Counted from the stretch's first letter, positions 47,708 to 56,281 are shown. The stretch: 64,000 bases of DNA from Virgibacillus litoralis (GCF_017873675.1 NZ_JAGGKK010000009.1:1-64000); one strand, 5' to 3'. Made by a program: numbers and translations. Notes: generated from the sequence alone by a model not told the origin.

Positions 47708-48448
47708 CTATTGCACCTGCTGTACAAACAAATAAATACCCGTAAATAATAGCAATACATATGTAAGTTTGCGAAACAGGTCTTGACTAATCCACCTGAA
47801 TAAAACTTGCCCTATAAACAATCCAATTACAACAATTGGCAATGCCATTGCACTCGATACCCAAATTTCTTTCGATGTGCCTGCAAAAAACACTTGAACA
47901 AGCAAACTCGCCAAATAAATCCATAAGTAGAATGCTAATGTTGTACCACGCAGTTTTTCCTTTGTCGTGTCAGTTCCAGAAAAATATAAAAGTATTGGTG
48001 GACCTGGCATACCGATACTAGTTGTAAATACACCTGAAAACCCGCCTACCAGTAAATCACGCTTGCTTGTCTGACGTATACGAAATTTCAGAACTAACAG
48101 CAACGTCAATACGAGTATAAGTACACTAACTGCAAGCTTTAGTACTGTCATGTCCATCATTAAAAATATTGAAATACCTATAGGCAAGCCAAATAGACTT
48201 CCCACTATAAATCGTTTTAAAATTTCCATATCGATATCTTTCTTTATTTTCATAATGAGCGCAATTGAAATCACCAGCGACAAAACCAGATTAATCTGGA
48301 TTGCATCACGTGGCTCAAATAACAGCAATAAAAATGGTGTTGCCATTATTGAAAAGCCAAAACCTGTGCTTGTTTGTAAAATTGACGCGACCAGGATAAT
48401 TATCGAGAATAAAACAATTGTATCCAAAAAAACACCCTCTATACTCAT
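47708..48448 (-). CDS. TSUP (TauE/SafE) family sulfite/sulfonate exporter-like protein
   Basis: A 246-residue membrane protein with about eight helices in two repeats; STGFGFSIMATPFLLL (about 27) and GFSGVFTTSIGMPGPPILLYF (about 137) are the two family repeats. TSUP proteins move sulfite, sulfoacetate or other organosulfur anions; the substrate here is open. Ribosome site weak (AGTAAATG). Single gene. Confidence 0.88.
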   Translation of the reverse strand: MSIEGVFLDTIVLFSIIILVASILQTSTGFGFSIMATPFLLLLFEPRDAIQINLVLSLVISIALIMKIKKDIDMEILKRFIVGSLFGLPIGISIFLMMDMTVLKLAVSVLILVLTLLLVLKFRIRQTSKRDLLVGGFSGVFTTSIGMPGPPILLYFSGTDTTKEKLRGTTLAFYLWIYLASLLVQVFFAGTSKEIWVSSAMALPIVVIGLFIGQVLFRWISQDLFRKLTYVLLLFTGIYLFVQQVQ

Positions 48449-48504
48449 TTACTAGCATCTAGTTTAACAGATGAAAGCATTTAGATGTTTTTCATATAAT
48501 ATAA

Positions 48505-48530
48505 AAGGTATACAAAAGTTTGTATACCTT
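48505..48530. terminator. Perfect 12-bp inverted repeat between sodC and the TSUP gene
   Basis: AAGGTATACAAA and TTTGTATACCTT are separated by two bases. On the minus strand TTATATTATA follows, so it can end the sodC transcript. Its TTGTATAC arms also resemble GntR-type operators, and it lies 57 bp upstream of the TSUP gene, so an operator is the alternative. Confidence 0.55.
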
Positions 48531-48586
48531 GGAGTGCAAGTCTTAATGAAGAAATTCTTAGCCATAGAAAAACCTGGGCAATACAT

Positions 48587-49180
48587 CTATTCGCCTATTA
48601 CACCGCACGCTATCCTATCACCTGCATTACCAGATGGCTGTGACCTATAATCGTCTGCTTCAGCATGAATTATAAGCGCCGTACCATCATTTTTAAGTAA
48701 GGAATTCTTTTTACCTTTTATTAGTGTCACCATATCAGCTATGCCTTCTGTTCGTACTGTTCCATCCTCTTTTACTACTATATTTGGCAAGTCCCCAGCA
48801 TGTGGTCCCTCTGGATGTTCAAATCCATGTTTCGCGTTGGTCGGATTGAAGTGACCACCGGCCGACTCAAAATCGGGCGCTTCGCATAATCCTTTTTCAT
48901 GAATGTGAAACCCGTGGGTACCTGGTGGCAAGTTCGACGCATCAAGCGTAATATTAATTCCATCATGTACTTGTCTAATTGTTGCTGTTCCGACTTTTTC
49001 CATATCCCTATTATACATTGTTACATTAACTTCTGTTGTTTCTTCGCTTAGACTTCCAAACGTTTCTATACTCGGCTCGTTACCTTCTTGATGAGTATTT
49101 TCCATCTCATCTGTATCTGCGCATCCAATTAATACAAAGAAAAATACCATTGTAGCAATTAAAACGATCCACCTCTTCAT
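48587..49180 (-). CDS. sodC: Cu/Zn superoxide dismutase lipoprotein (YojM-like)
   Basis: A 197-residue lipoprotein with lipobox VLIGC (Cys near 19). Copper/zinc ligands are visible in order: HGFHIHEKG, GGHFNP, KHG, HAGDLPNI and LIIHAEADDY; the active-site Arg is in GDRIACGVI. So unlike B. subtilis YojM, which is reported to lack a copper ligand, this copy may be active against external superoxide. The ATG at 49180 follows GGAGC; the longer frame to 49219 has no lipobox placement. Confidence 0.9.
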   Translation of the reverse strand: MKRWIVLIATMVFFFVLIGCADTDEMENTHQEGNEPSIETFGSLSEETTEVNVTMYNRDMEKVGTATIRQVHDGINITLDASNLPPGTHGFHIHEKGLCEAPDFESAGGHFNPTNAKHGFEHPEGPHAGDLPNIVVKEDGTVRTEGIADMVTLIKGKKNSLLKNDGTALIIHAEADDYRSQPSGNAGDRIACGVIGE

Positions 49181-49315
49181 GTTTAGTAAGCTCCTTTCTA
49201 TTTGGTGAAATTCTTTCAAACCTTATTCTGTACATAACTGGAAAACTTAAACATTTAATAATTATAATTTGAAGTTTGTTATAATAAAGGAAATATAATT
49301 TAGGAGGAATTTCTT

Positions 49316-49693
49316 ATGGGAATTTTTGATGGTATGATGGGGAACGCATCTGAAGTGGATGCTAAAGATGTAGAAAAAGAACTTACAGAATTATTAAGCT
49401 CGACCGAAAGAGTAGAACATGCATATAAACTAATTCGCGACTTAATGGTCTTCACCAACAAGCGACTTGTTTTAGTGGACAAGCAAGGCGTAACCGGGAA
49501 AAAGACAGAATATCATTCAATTCCATACAAAAATATTACACACTTTTCAATCGAAACAGCTGGAACATTTGATTTGGAGGCTGAGTTGAAGATCTGGATT
49601 TCTGGCGCATCAGCACCTGTTCAAAAAACATTCAACAAACAACTAAATATTTATAAAGTACAAAGTGTCTTAGCAGAATACGTAACTGGATGA
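49316..49693 (+). CDS. Bacterial PH-domain protein
   Basis: A 125-residue cytosolic protein: KLIRDLMVFTNKRLVLVDKQG followed by KKTEYHSIPYKNITHFSIETAG, the bPH domain (former DUF1696) core. No membrane segments. Function unknown; these domains oligomerise into rings. AGGAGG lies 8 nt before the ATG. Confidence 0.9.
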   Translation: MGIFDGMMGNASEVDAKDVEKELTELLSSTERVEHAYKLIRDLMVFTNKRLVLVDKQGVTGKKTEYHSIPYKNITHFSIETAGTFDLEAELKIWISGASAPVQKTFNKQLNIYKVQSVLAEYVTG

Positions 49694-49737
49694 ACTTCAT
49701 TTGCGAGGTTTCATCGAGTGGGAGTAAAATACAAGCC

Positions 49738-49835
49738 AGGATCCGCATTGTTAACCATGATGGATCCTCGTTCCGTCATTTCGCTTGTTAAGCCGCATTA
49801 TTTCACTGTTATTGTTCATTAAGCGGAACGAGGAT
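49738..49835. repeat. Nested inverted repeats after the PH-domain gene
   Basis: ATCCTCGTTCCG (49764-49775) pairs with CGGAACGAGGAT (49824-49835), and AGGATCC (49738) pairs with GGATCCT (49762). The intervening sequence has repeated TTGTTAA-like words. Not a terminator by itself, as no T-run follows; the terminator follows at 49862. Confidence 0.6.
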
Positions 49836-49861
49836 TCACTGCCGATCTGTATATCGGATTA

Positions 49862-49901
49862 AAAATACACACGCTAGTTTAACGTGTGTATTAATTTTTT
49901 T
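49862..49901. terminator. Bidirectional terminator
   Basis: AATACACACG pairs with CGTGTGTATT, with TTTTTT on the plus side and TTTTTA on the minus side. Shared by the PH-domain and DoxX genes. Confidence 0.85.
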
Positions 49902-49925
49902 ACATATGCACCTATTTTTTAAAAG

Positions 49926-50435
49926 TTAGACAGTTACTGCCTCATTTTTATGTTTTTGTTTAGGATTATGTGCTTTCAGGAATGGAACAACCCAGCGGTC
50001 TAATCCAAATCGACCTGCATTATACCCAGCTACCAGGATGAAGACTGTAATCAATACCATTTGAGCATTTGTGCTGACTGTACCACTGAATAAGAATGCA
50101 AAGTTCATTGTGATACCCATCAGTGCTGCAAAGTTTGTAAAAATACCTAAAATTAGCGCTAACCCAACTAACAACTCGCCCCACATAACCATAAAGCTAA
50201 ATAACTCAGCGTTCGGCATTGCGAATGTTTCAAGGAAGGTTGCCCACCAGCCTTGAACAGCTGGATGTTCCCCGCTTGCACTAGCTATTGCTCCTTGCAT
50301 AAAACCACTTGCCTCAAAACTGCCTCCCGTTATCTTTCCATATCCTCCAGTCAGCCATTGGTACCCAATGTATATTCTAAGAAACGCCAATATGCCAGCA
50401 ACTACTTTATTATTGCGAATAAAATTTACAAACAT
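49926..50435 (-). CDS. DoxX family membrane protein
   Basis: A 169-residue four-helix protein. FLRIYIGYQWLTGGYGKITG near the N-terminus, WGELLVGLALILGIFTNFAALMG in the third helix and the GRFGLD C-terminal motif fit DoxX. Members act in thiol/quinone or redox stress with partner oxidoreductases. Start at 50435 is 9 nt after AAGGAG; the ATG at 50444 abuts that site. Two copies of a redox-operator-like sequence lie upstream. Confidence 0.88.
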   Translation of the reverse strand: MFVNFIRNNKVVAGILAFLRIYIGYQWLTGGYGKITGGSFEASGFMQGAIASASGEHPAVQGWWATFLETFAMPNAELFSFMVMWGELLVGLALILGIFTNFAALMGITMNFAFLFSGTVSTNAQMVLITVFILVAGYNAGRFGLDRWVVPFLKAHNPKQKHKNEAVTV

Positions 50436-50468
50436 GATATCCATCTCCTTAAAGTTTTTATATTTTGT

Positions 50469-50574
50469 TTGTTCAGTATTTCACAATTTAAATTGGATGA
50501 ATCTCTTTACTACACTTATATAGTAACATGGAATCACTTAATTTTGTTTATATTGTTCAGTATTTCACAATTTA
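50469..50574 (-). promoter_or_regulatory. Two 22-bp direct repeats with Rex-like symmetry upstream of doxX
   Basis: TTGTTCAGTATTTCACAATTTA occurs at 50469-50490 and 50553-50574, 84 bp apart. Its 18-bp core matches the Rex operator TTGTGAA-N4-TTCACAA at 15 positions, with one half-site perfect. On the minus strand the proximal copy overlaps a possible promoter (TTGTGA, 18 bp, TATAAA). Rex control by NADH/NAD ratio is an inference. Confidence 0.5.
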
Positions 50575-50707
50575 GATGAAAAGTTGTGACGAAGATGTGA
50601 ACTTGCTACATTGTTGTAGTTAGACCAGTCAATACTGGAGTCTGGAAATGAATCTGCGCCACGTAGGAAGGGTCCCCTTGTATGGCGCTCCTCCTCATTC
50701 TCCTAAA

Positions 50708-52348
50708 TCAATATTCCATTTTTTCCTCTGAATATAATGGTAATCGAAAGGCCCGATAGGCTTGGCGGTGGCTTTCCTCTTCGAAATCCGATATAACAAT
50801 TTCATAGATCACATCTGCAGGCTGCTCATTGTTTACTTCGATTACCCTGCTATTCATGCCATCCTCTACCTCAATATAGCCTGATGTCAGCATTCGATTC
50901 CCTGTATCATAGTGATAGTTTGCATCCCCTACAATGCGTGAATATAATGCTTCATCACGTTCTTCACCAAATGCCCAAACCTCTTCAACCGTCATTTTTT
51001 CTGGATTGACACGATACTGTACCATGCGGCTGAAATCTTCACTAAGTGGATCGTCACCTCTTGTGATCACAATATTGTTGTCAAACAAGAGAATGTCCTC
51101 TGTCTGTTTGTTATTATCCTGATCAGGCATTGTCATCATCGCATGTGGTCCACCTGGAAACTTGAAGTCGTCTCCCTTTGGAGTCAATAAATATTTCTCA
51201 TACGAGTCAGGCCATTCTTCATCAGCGGCAAGAATCCATTGTATTTCACCTTCTGGATACGATTGTTTCATAATAAGATCCTGGTGTCGGCTGGATACTA
51301 AAATAGCATCATCATTTTTGTCATACCAGACAGCATTTTGGTGAAACCAATCCCCTTCGTCAGAGCTGGGTCCGTCGTAGTTCTGATACAAGGATTCCGG
51401 AAATACATCCCGATAACTAAACTCACGTACGGTCTCCCCTGTATCTCGGTCAATCTCAATCATTTCATCTTCAATATAGTCTGATTCCGTGTCATGAACC
51501 GTCGCCAGAAGATTTCCATTAGGTAACTCTATTGCACCATGATGGACCAAGTTTGTATCTTCATAATTGCCAAGCTGGATTATATAGGAGTTATTAACTT
51601 TCCCAAGCATGTCCATTTCAAGCATTTCGTTGTATTTTTCCTGCCCTTCTTCTTTGGTAATGTACAACAGATTTCCGTTCTCGAGTCGCTCAAAAACATG
51701 CGAATTCCATAAGGTTGAATACCATCTGACCTCTGCATTGTGATCGACTGCATATACATACCGTGAACTTGGAACAATAAATGTCATTCCATTTTCCATT
51801 TTTTCTGGATTGGACTCAACAACATTGGTTGTTAAGAAATCATCTGGTAATGGCTCTGTTTGGATTGTCACGGTACTGCTTATCGTTTCGCCAGATTCAG
51901 TAGTTGCTTCGATAGTCACCGTATTTTCATAATCCGGATATAAGCCAAGAACAGGTACGGAATGTTCTTTTTTAAACTGATCATATGTATGCTGAACATC
52001 CCCGTTTTCATCTTTCCCCTCAACCGTTACAGTAATCTGTACAGGCTCGTCCGTTTTAAACATAGCCAACGCTGTTAATGGGGTTACCCCATAAGGATCA
52101 ACCGTGATAAAAGGATCATTTAGGGAATAGGTTCCCGCCACATACTCATTCTGAAGTTTTTGTTCCATTTCCTTCTGTTCATTTATACGGGTTTTGTCTT
52201 TTGATGACAGCTGTTCTATTTTTCCATCAGATTGAAAAGATGGGTCAACCTCTATAGTCTCATCCTGATTATTCATAAATTCAATACTTATAAAAAACAC
52301 AACTGTAACAATTGCGCTTAAAAGAAAGACTGTGAGCGTCTTGTTCAT
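50708..52348 (-). CDS. Arylsulfate sulfotransferase (ASST) family protein
   Basis: A 546-residue exported protein with an N-terminal signal-anchor (about 5-23), a beta-sandwich N-terminal region (about 90-180) and a six-bladed propeller of the ASST family: HHGAIELPNGNLLAT, WFHQNAVWYD, SSRHQDLIMK and GPHAMM carry the histidines expected around the active site. ASST enzymes transfer sulfate between phenols without PAPS. No DsbL/DsbI partners or periplasm are present, so the acceptor is unknown. GGAGAG precedes the ATG. Followed upstream by a small membrane gene. Confidence 0.85.
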   Translation of the reverse strand: MNKTLTVFLLSAIVTVVFFISIEFMNNQDETIEVDPSFQSDGKIEQLSSKDKTRINEQKEMEQKLQNEYVAGTYSLNDPFITVDPYGVTPLTALAMFKTDEPVQITVTVEGKDENGDVQHTYDQFKKEHSVPVLGLYPDYENTVTIEATTESGETISSTVTIQTEPLPDDFLTTNVVESNPEKMENGMTFIVPSSRYVYAVDHNAEVRWYSTLWNSHVFERLENGNLLYITKEEGQEKYNEMLEMDMLGKVNNSYIIQLGNYEDTNLVHHGAIELPNGNLLATVHDTESDYIEDEMIEIDRDTGETVREFSYRDVFPESLYQNYDGPSSDEGDWFHQNAVWYDKNDDAILVSSRHQDLIMKQSYPEGEIQWILAADEEWPDSYEKYLLTPKGDDFKFPGGPHAMMTMPDQDNNKQTEDILLFDNNIVITRGDDPLSEDFSRMVQYRVNPEKMTVEEVWAFGEERDEALYSRIVGDANYHYDTGNRMLTSGYIEVEDGMNSRVIEVNNEQPADVIYEIVISDFEEESHRQAYRAFRLPLYSEEKMEY

Positions 52349-52377
52349 GCATGACTCTCCTTCTCTGATACTTTATC

Positions 52378-52587
52378 TTATGATTTTTTTATTGCGTAAA
52401 TAATAACATAAATACCTGCCAGTGCCGTAATACTAGCTATTGTAAGTGGAATTGTGCCAATTTCTTTTAATGCCATGCTAAAATTACGAAACTCGGCAGC
52501 ATAAATTGCAGATGCAATCAGGGCTGAGCCATATATGATTGCGCTAGTCATTAACAGTTTTACCCCAAAATCTATTCTTTTCATCAT
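52378..52587 (-). CDS. Small membrane protein upstream of the arylsulfotransferase
   Basis: A 69-residue protein with two transmembrane helices (about 10-28 and 46-64). It is 29 bp upstream of the ASST gene in the same direction and so is probably co-transcribed. GGGGATAG precedes the ATG. No family recognised. Confidence 0.65.
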   Translation of the reverse strand: MMKRIDFGVKLLMTSAIIYGSALIASAIYAAEFRNFSMALKEIGTIPLTIASITALAGIYVIIYAIKKS

Positions 52588-52666
52588 ATTTTATCTATCC
52601 CCTCTTCTCGCTTCGTATAAAAATCAGTCGTAATGACACAATAAACATTAGATTGGAGGCATGTAC

Positions 52667-53005
52667 ATGCGACTAATACTCATTTCATTCAGTGTAATTC
52701 TATTACTTTTCCCAACTAACCTAGGAGCGTTTCCAGTTCAACAAATTGCAGTTGCAAAAATAGATATCCCTTCTTATGCTAAATGGGGAAGAATGGCTAT
52801 GAAGGAGACGAAAGCAAAGTACCCTAATGCTGATATCATCGATTACCTTCACAGAGGAAGTGAAACGAAAGATGGTTCAACAGTTGAAAAGTTCAAACTC
52901 TGGCTAAAAGAAAACAATAGAGAATTCGGTGTGTTTATAAACATAGAATTTAACACTGAAACAGAAAAAGTTATCGATATTACGTTCCGGGAGTCATCAA
53001 GCTAA
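52667..53005 (+). CDS. DUF3889 family secreted protein
   Basis: A 112-residue protein with a signal peptide (about 1-22) and the DUF3889 core PSYAKWGRMAMKETKAKYPN, then KFKLWLKENNREFGVFINIEF and KVIDITF. Function unknown; common in Bacillus, often near sporulation or wall genes. The ATG at 52667 is 7 nt after GGAGG. Its last four bases overlap the convergent gene's stop. Confidence 0.88.
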   Translation: MRLILISFSVILLLFPTNLGAFPVQQIAVAKIDIPSYAKWGRMAMKETKAKYPNADIIDYLHRGSETKDGSTVEKFKLWLKENNREFGVFINIEFNTETEKVIDITFRESSS

Positions 53006-53460
53006 GGTTGTTCTTTGCTTTTTAACGTGAATTCTTCTTTATTTTCATCCCATTGAACATTGACATCAATTACTGCATCCTCTGATACTAAATCATTGCT
53101 GCTATGCGTAAAGACTTTCTGTTCAGGTGGCTTGTCAAATTCAAGTCCTTTCCCCCCTCCGTTTAATGGGGCTTCATAATTAAATTCCAGGCTTCTCACC
53201 AATGATAATTCATTGAGATCACCTTTATACGTAAGTTTTAATTGTGATTTGCTTTCGCTGTCATATTCAAAGGTGTCATTCTCTTCATAGAACACTTCCT
53301 GACCTTTTACTCTATATTCTGCTTTCCAATTTTCACTTTCGCCCACAAAAGTGTAGTTATGTTCAATGACTTCTTTGTTTAGAGATTTCATTACAGAGGT
53401 TGTAGCAATTAGTAAAATCACAAGTCCGACAATGCCAATGATTAGCTTATTACGGTTCAA
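53002..53460 (-). CDS. Hypothetical exported or membrane-anchored protein
   Basis: A 152-residue protein with one N-terminal transmembrane segment (about 5-23) and an outer beta-rich domain (WKAEYRVKGQEVFYEEND...). No family recognised. TTG start after GGGAGGG. Confidence 0.65.
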   Translation of the reverse strand: MNRNKLIIGIVGLVILLIATTSVMKSLNKEVIEHNYTFVGESENWKAEYRVKGQEVFYEENDTFEYDSESKSQLKLTYKGDLNELSLVRSLEFNYEAPLNGGGKGLEFDKPPEQKVFTHSSNDLVSEDAVIDVNVQWDENKEEFTLKSKEQP

Positions 53461-53511
53461 TTAAGAACCCTCCCCCTTTTGATAACTTCTATTATAGCCA
53501 TCAAATTTCCT

Positions 53512-53600
53512 GTTAGAAAACTTGGCATTCGCCAAGCCTTTGGGCGAATTGCCTTAGTTGCACTTATGCAGTAAGAAAGGATTTATACTTTCTTATCTGC
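53512..53600 (-). repeat. Two-hairpin intergenic element, copy C
   Basis: Minus strand: GCAGATAAGAAAG/CTTTCTTACTGC, core ATAAGTGCAACTAAGGC, then AATTCGCCCAAAGG and CTTGGCGAATGCCAAG, TTTTCTAA. Begins at the T-run of the next terminator. Confidence 0.85.
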
Positions 53601-53601
53601 C

Positions 53602-53641
53602 AAAAAAGACGCATCCTTTATGAGAAGATATGCGCCTTTTT
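53602..53641 (-). terminator. Terminator of the gene at 53676
   Basis: GGCGCAT...ATGCGTC hairpin followed on the minus strand by TTTTTT. Confidence 0.85.
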
Positions 53642-53675
53642 GTTGATTATTTAAATTCTACTTGATCTGTTAATT

Positions 53676-53924
53676 CTAATATCGGCTCTTATGGATAGCC
53701 TCTTGTGCCTTATGCAGATATTTCTGTTTAACCTTAATATCATAGGTTGATGAAAAGTTTACACTTCCTAAATTTCCATTCATTGGTGTGGCTGATTTTG
53801 TTTTCGCAATTATTCCTGCATCATTAAGATTACCTTTAACTCTCCCGTATTCTTCCAGATCCTGAGTGAAGCAAACAGTTTCCCAGCTATTTTCCCGAAA
53901 AAAATAAACGATGCGCCGCAGCAT
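53676..53924 (-). CDS. Small hypothetical protein, DUF2007-like
   Basis: An 82-residue cytosolic protein. TQDLEEYGRVKGNLNDAGI followed by a YDIKVKQKYLHKAQEAI end resembles the alpha/beta layout of DUF2007 signal-transducing proteins, but the match is only general. GGAGGT precedes the ATG. The 350 bp gap to the next gene (53925-54275) holds a terminator at 54212 and no convincing gene. Confidence 0.65.
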   Translation of the reverse strand: MLRRIVYFFRENSWETVCFTQDLEEYGRVKGNLNDAGIIAKTKSATPMNGNLGSVNFSSTYDIKVKQKYLHKAQEAIHKSRY

Positions 53925-54211
53925 TTTAAATACCTCCAGTCACTTATCATGAGTGAATTTTTTTCCACATCAATATCCTTGGCAATAAAAGAAACCGGTG
54001 TAATCATTAATTATTATATCGCGCCCCTCCACATTCCCCCTCTTCTTAATTAGCTTCACCGACTCTTCTACTCCTGCTGCAATCACACTTTACCAAGACA
54101 GTTTACTTGATAGATATCCTAATCATCTTATGCTTATAATTATTAATATTGGTCTGTCCTTTATGAAAAAGTCTTATTGACAATTTCTACTTATTCCATA
54201 AAATACCTTCT

Positions 54212-54241
54212 AAAAAACGCATTCTTTATACAAGAAATGCG
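54212..54241 (-). terminator. Terminator of the cxxc_20_cxxc gene
   Basis: GCATTTCTT/AAGAATGC hairpin followed by GTTTTTT on the minus strand. Confidence 0.8.
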
Positions 54242-54275
54242 CCTACATTTACTCGTATATTAATGCTCCTCTATT

Positions 54276-54560
54276 TCACCAAAATGGTTCCTGTTCATTG
54301 GATAACTTTAATATAAATGGGTGAAAGATGAACGAAGCAATGATAACCGCTGTTATAGTCACCAATGCCGCCCACAAATTTAAATCAAGCAATACAGTGA
54401 TCGGGAATACAGCTAACGGTAAGAAGTCTAACCATGACCTTCTTTTTTTTGACTTAGTTGTCTCATATTGTTTTTCACCACAATGTGGACATTTCATCTT
54501 AAAAGCTGCAATTGATTGAATCCACGTCCATTCGTTCTCGCAGTTTTGACAAATCGGCAT
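54276..54560 (-). CDS. cxxc_20_cxxc zinc-ribbon membrane protein
   Basis: A 94-residue protein: CQNC (4-7) and CPHC (24-27) separated by about 17-20 residues form a zinc ribbon, followed by two transmembrane helices (about 44-60 and 64-84). This is the TIGR04104-type family of Bacillaceae; function unknown. AAGGGTG is rather far from the ATG. Seven bp after the stop of the next gene upstream. Confidence 0.85.
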   Translation of the reverse strand: MPICQNCENEWTWIQSIAAFKMKCPHCGEKQYETTKSKKRRSWLDFLPLAVFPITVLLDLNLWAALVTITAVIIASFIFHPFILKLSNEQEPFW

Positions 54561-54566
54561 TGCAAG

Positions 54567-54998
54567 TTAGTCACCCTTCTCATTCGGATACGTTTCTCTT
54601 AAAAAAGCTATTGAACGGTTGATTAGTGCTTTTAATACATCAACATCAATATCAGCTAATTTATTGATATACACACACGCTTTTCCTGTTGTATGCTTTC
54701 CAAAATCTTTAAGGAGTTCCTCTCGTTCTGTATCACCTGTTGCAAAATACAAACTGATTTTCGCCTTACGTGGTGAGAAACCAACAAGCGGTGCATCGCC
54801 TTCGTGGCCTGTTGCATATTTATAATGATAGGAACCAAAGCCAATGATGCTTGGCCCCCACATCTTTGCTGAATAACCTGTTGTTTCCGTAAATATATCC
54901 AATAATTTGTAAGCATCCTCACGCTTTTTAATGCTATCAACATTTTCGATGAACTCTATCACACTATTGTCATTTTCCTTCGTTTTAAGCTCATACAT
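54567..54998 (-). CDS. DUF1801 family protein
   Basis: A 143-residue cytosolic protein, with the family stretches YKLLDIFTETTGYSAKMWGPSIIGFGSY and FSPRKAKISLYF, KHTTGKACVYINKL. YdhG-type proteins have a small alpha/beta fold with unproven function. The ATG at 54998 is 8 nt after AGGAG; the GTG at 55007 is too close to it. Confidence 0.88.
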   Translation of the reverse strand: MYELKTKENDNSVIEFIENVDSIKKREDAYKLLDIFTETTGYSAKMWGPSIIGFGSYHYKYATGHEGDAPLVGFSPRKAKISLYFATGDTEREELLKDFGKHTTGKACVYINKLADIDVDVLKALINRSIAFLRETYPNEKGD

Positions 54999-55022
54999 TT
55001 GCTTCACTCCTATTTAATAAAA

Positions 55023-55520
55023 TTAGCTAAGATTTTTCATATCTGTTGGTGTTAACAGATCCGTATCAGATGGAATATATCCTAATTGCCTGGCCATTGA
55101 TACAATTTGTCCTTTATGATGAAACTCGTGGGTGGTTGTGTGTGTGAAGAGCCATATTACAGAGAGGTCTTCATTATCTTCCTGCCAGGGAACTTGTCCT
55201 GTCAGTTTATATTCATACTCACCTTCGAATTCATCTATAAAATTGTAGACAAGATTGTCAATTTCCTTAAATACCTTCCTCATTCCATTGACGTCACTTA
55301 CTGACATAGGATTAACAGGTGTTATATTCTTTTTAAGTCCAAATTCACCTAGCCAGGATTGGTAGCATTCAGCAACATGCGCATGGAGATTTCGTATAGA
55401 TCCCCAGCCAAATCCTTCAATTTCTTTTACATAATCATCATGATTCAACTGTTCACAAAAGCTAAAAAGCTGCTCTCTGGTATATTTAATTAAATCATAT
55501 TGGCTTTTTAATAGATTCAT
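55023..55520 (-). CDS. DinB family protein
   Basis: A 165-residue four-helix bundle of the DinB/YfiT type. The metal-binding histidines are in HAHVAE (about 46-48) and HTTTHEFHHKGQI (about 127-136). Members include thiol-dependent transferases for bacillithiol and related reactions; this one's substrate is unknown. GGAGTC precedes the ATG. Confidence 0.88.
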   Translation of the reverse strand: MNLLKSQYDLIKYTREQLFSFCEQLNHDDYVKEIEGFGWGSIRNLHAHVAECYQSWLGEFGLKKNITPVNPMSVSDVNGMRKVFKEIDNLVYNFIDEFEGEYEYKLTGQVPWQEDNEDLSVIWLFTHTTTHEFHHKGQIVSMARQLGYIPSDTDLLTPTDMKNLS

Positions 55521-55544
55521 AATGATTGACTCCTTCTCTATGAG

Positions 55545-55643
55545 CTATTTCTGCTTATTGCGAAAAATCACGAACAGATAAAAAGATAATATAACAAAAT
55601 ATATAAGACCAATACCTAGCAAAGCTTTAATAATAAAGTCCAT
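55545..55643 (-). CDS. Small membrane peptide, 32 residues
   Basis: MDFIIKALLGIGLIYFVILS continues as a single transmembrane helix ending in FRNKQK. AAGGAGG lies 7 nt before the ATG, an excellent site, and the basic tail fixes the orientation. It is in the gap between the DinB gene and the next gene. No family recognised; could be a toxin-like or regulatory peptide. Confidence 0.6.
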   Translation of the reverse strand: MDFIIKALLGIGLIYFVILSFYLFVIFRNKQK

Positions 55644-55727
55644 AGAAATCCTCCTTATTTATGCTCCCCCAGGTACTGTTAAACCAAACGCGCATCTGTG
55701 TCTGATTGATTAATTATTAAATTAATT

Positions 55728-56276
55728 TTATTTCTCAATGGCTACTTTTCCATTCTTTTTTTGCAAATCGCTAACCTGTTTTAGACCTTTTTCAGTTTCA
55801 TCCCGGAATTGTTCCACCAATGGCATCAGTTCATTAGTCATACGGTCGAATAATTCCTGGTTCAGTTCCTTATCACTGTAGATAATTAAGGATTTGAAAA
55901 TCTCATTTAGAGTACCTTTAACTTTATCATATGACTCGATATCACTATTTAGTAAATTACGAACACCCTGTTCATAATTCGAAAGTAGCCTGTTAGCGTG
56001 TGAATCAGAAGATAAAGAGTGAAACGTTTCAAAGGTAGATATCTGCAACAAGACATTTTCCATGAGAGCAGGATTTCTCTTTTCTATTGCTCTTACAGTC
56101 CCTGTTATATGACTTTGAAAAATTAATAATTCCTTTCGATACAGCTCACCCTCCATATCTTTATTAGTTTCGTATTGATTAAGTGAAACAATACTTAATA
56201 TAACGATTAAGATGATGGTAATTGCTGCATATAACTTTCTCCTATTAATCTCCTGCCTAATGTTACGATTTTTAAT
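55728..56276 (-). CDS. Hypothetical membrane-anchored protein, probable AUU start
   Basis: The first ATG (56156) would give 142 residues, but the frame continues upstream for 40 codons, encoding RRKLYAAITIILIVILSIVS, a normal positively flanked membrane anchor. In that extension there is no ATG, GTG or TTG before a stop at 56277; an ATT at 56276, 11 nt after GGAGG, is the best start, giving 182 residues. The outer part is helical with no family recognised. It follows the phosphatase gene by 5 bp. A mutated start or sequencing error are alternatives. Confidence 0.6.
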   Translation of the reverse strand: MKNRNIRQEINRRKLYAAITIILIVILSIVSLNQYETNKDMEGELYRKELLIFQSHITGTVRAIEKRNPALMENVLLQISTFETFHSLSSDSHANRLLSNYEQGVRNLLNSDIESYDKVKGTLNEIFKSLIIYSDKELNQELFDRMTNELMPLVEQFRDETEKGLKQVSDLQKKNGKVAIEK

Positions 56277-56281
56277 CTACC

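Noticed and set aside
53970-54086. 38-residue GTG-start ORF on the minus strand
   Set aside because: No ribosome site, no hydrophobic or family pattern, and no terminator of its own.
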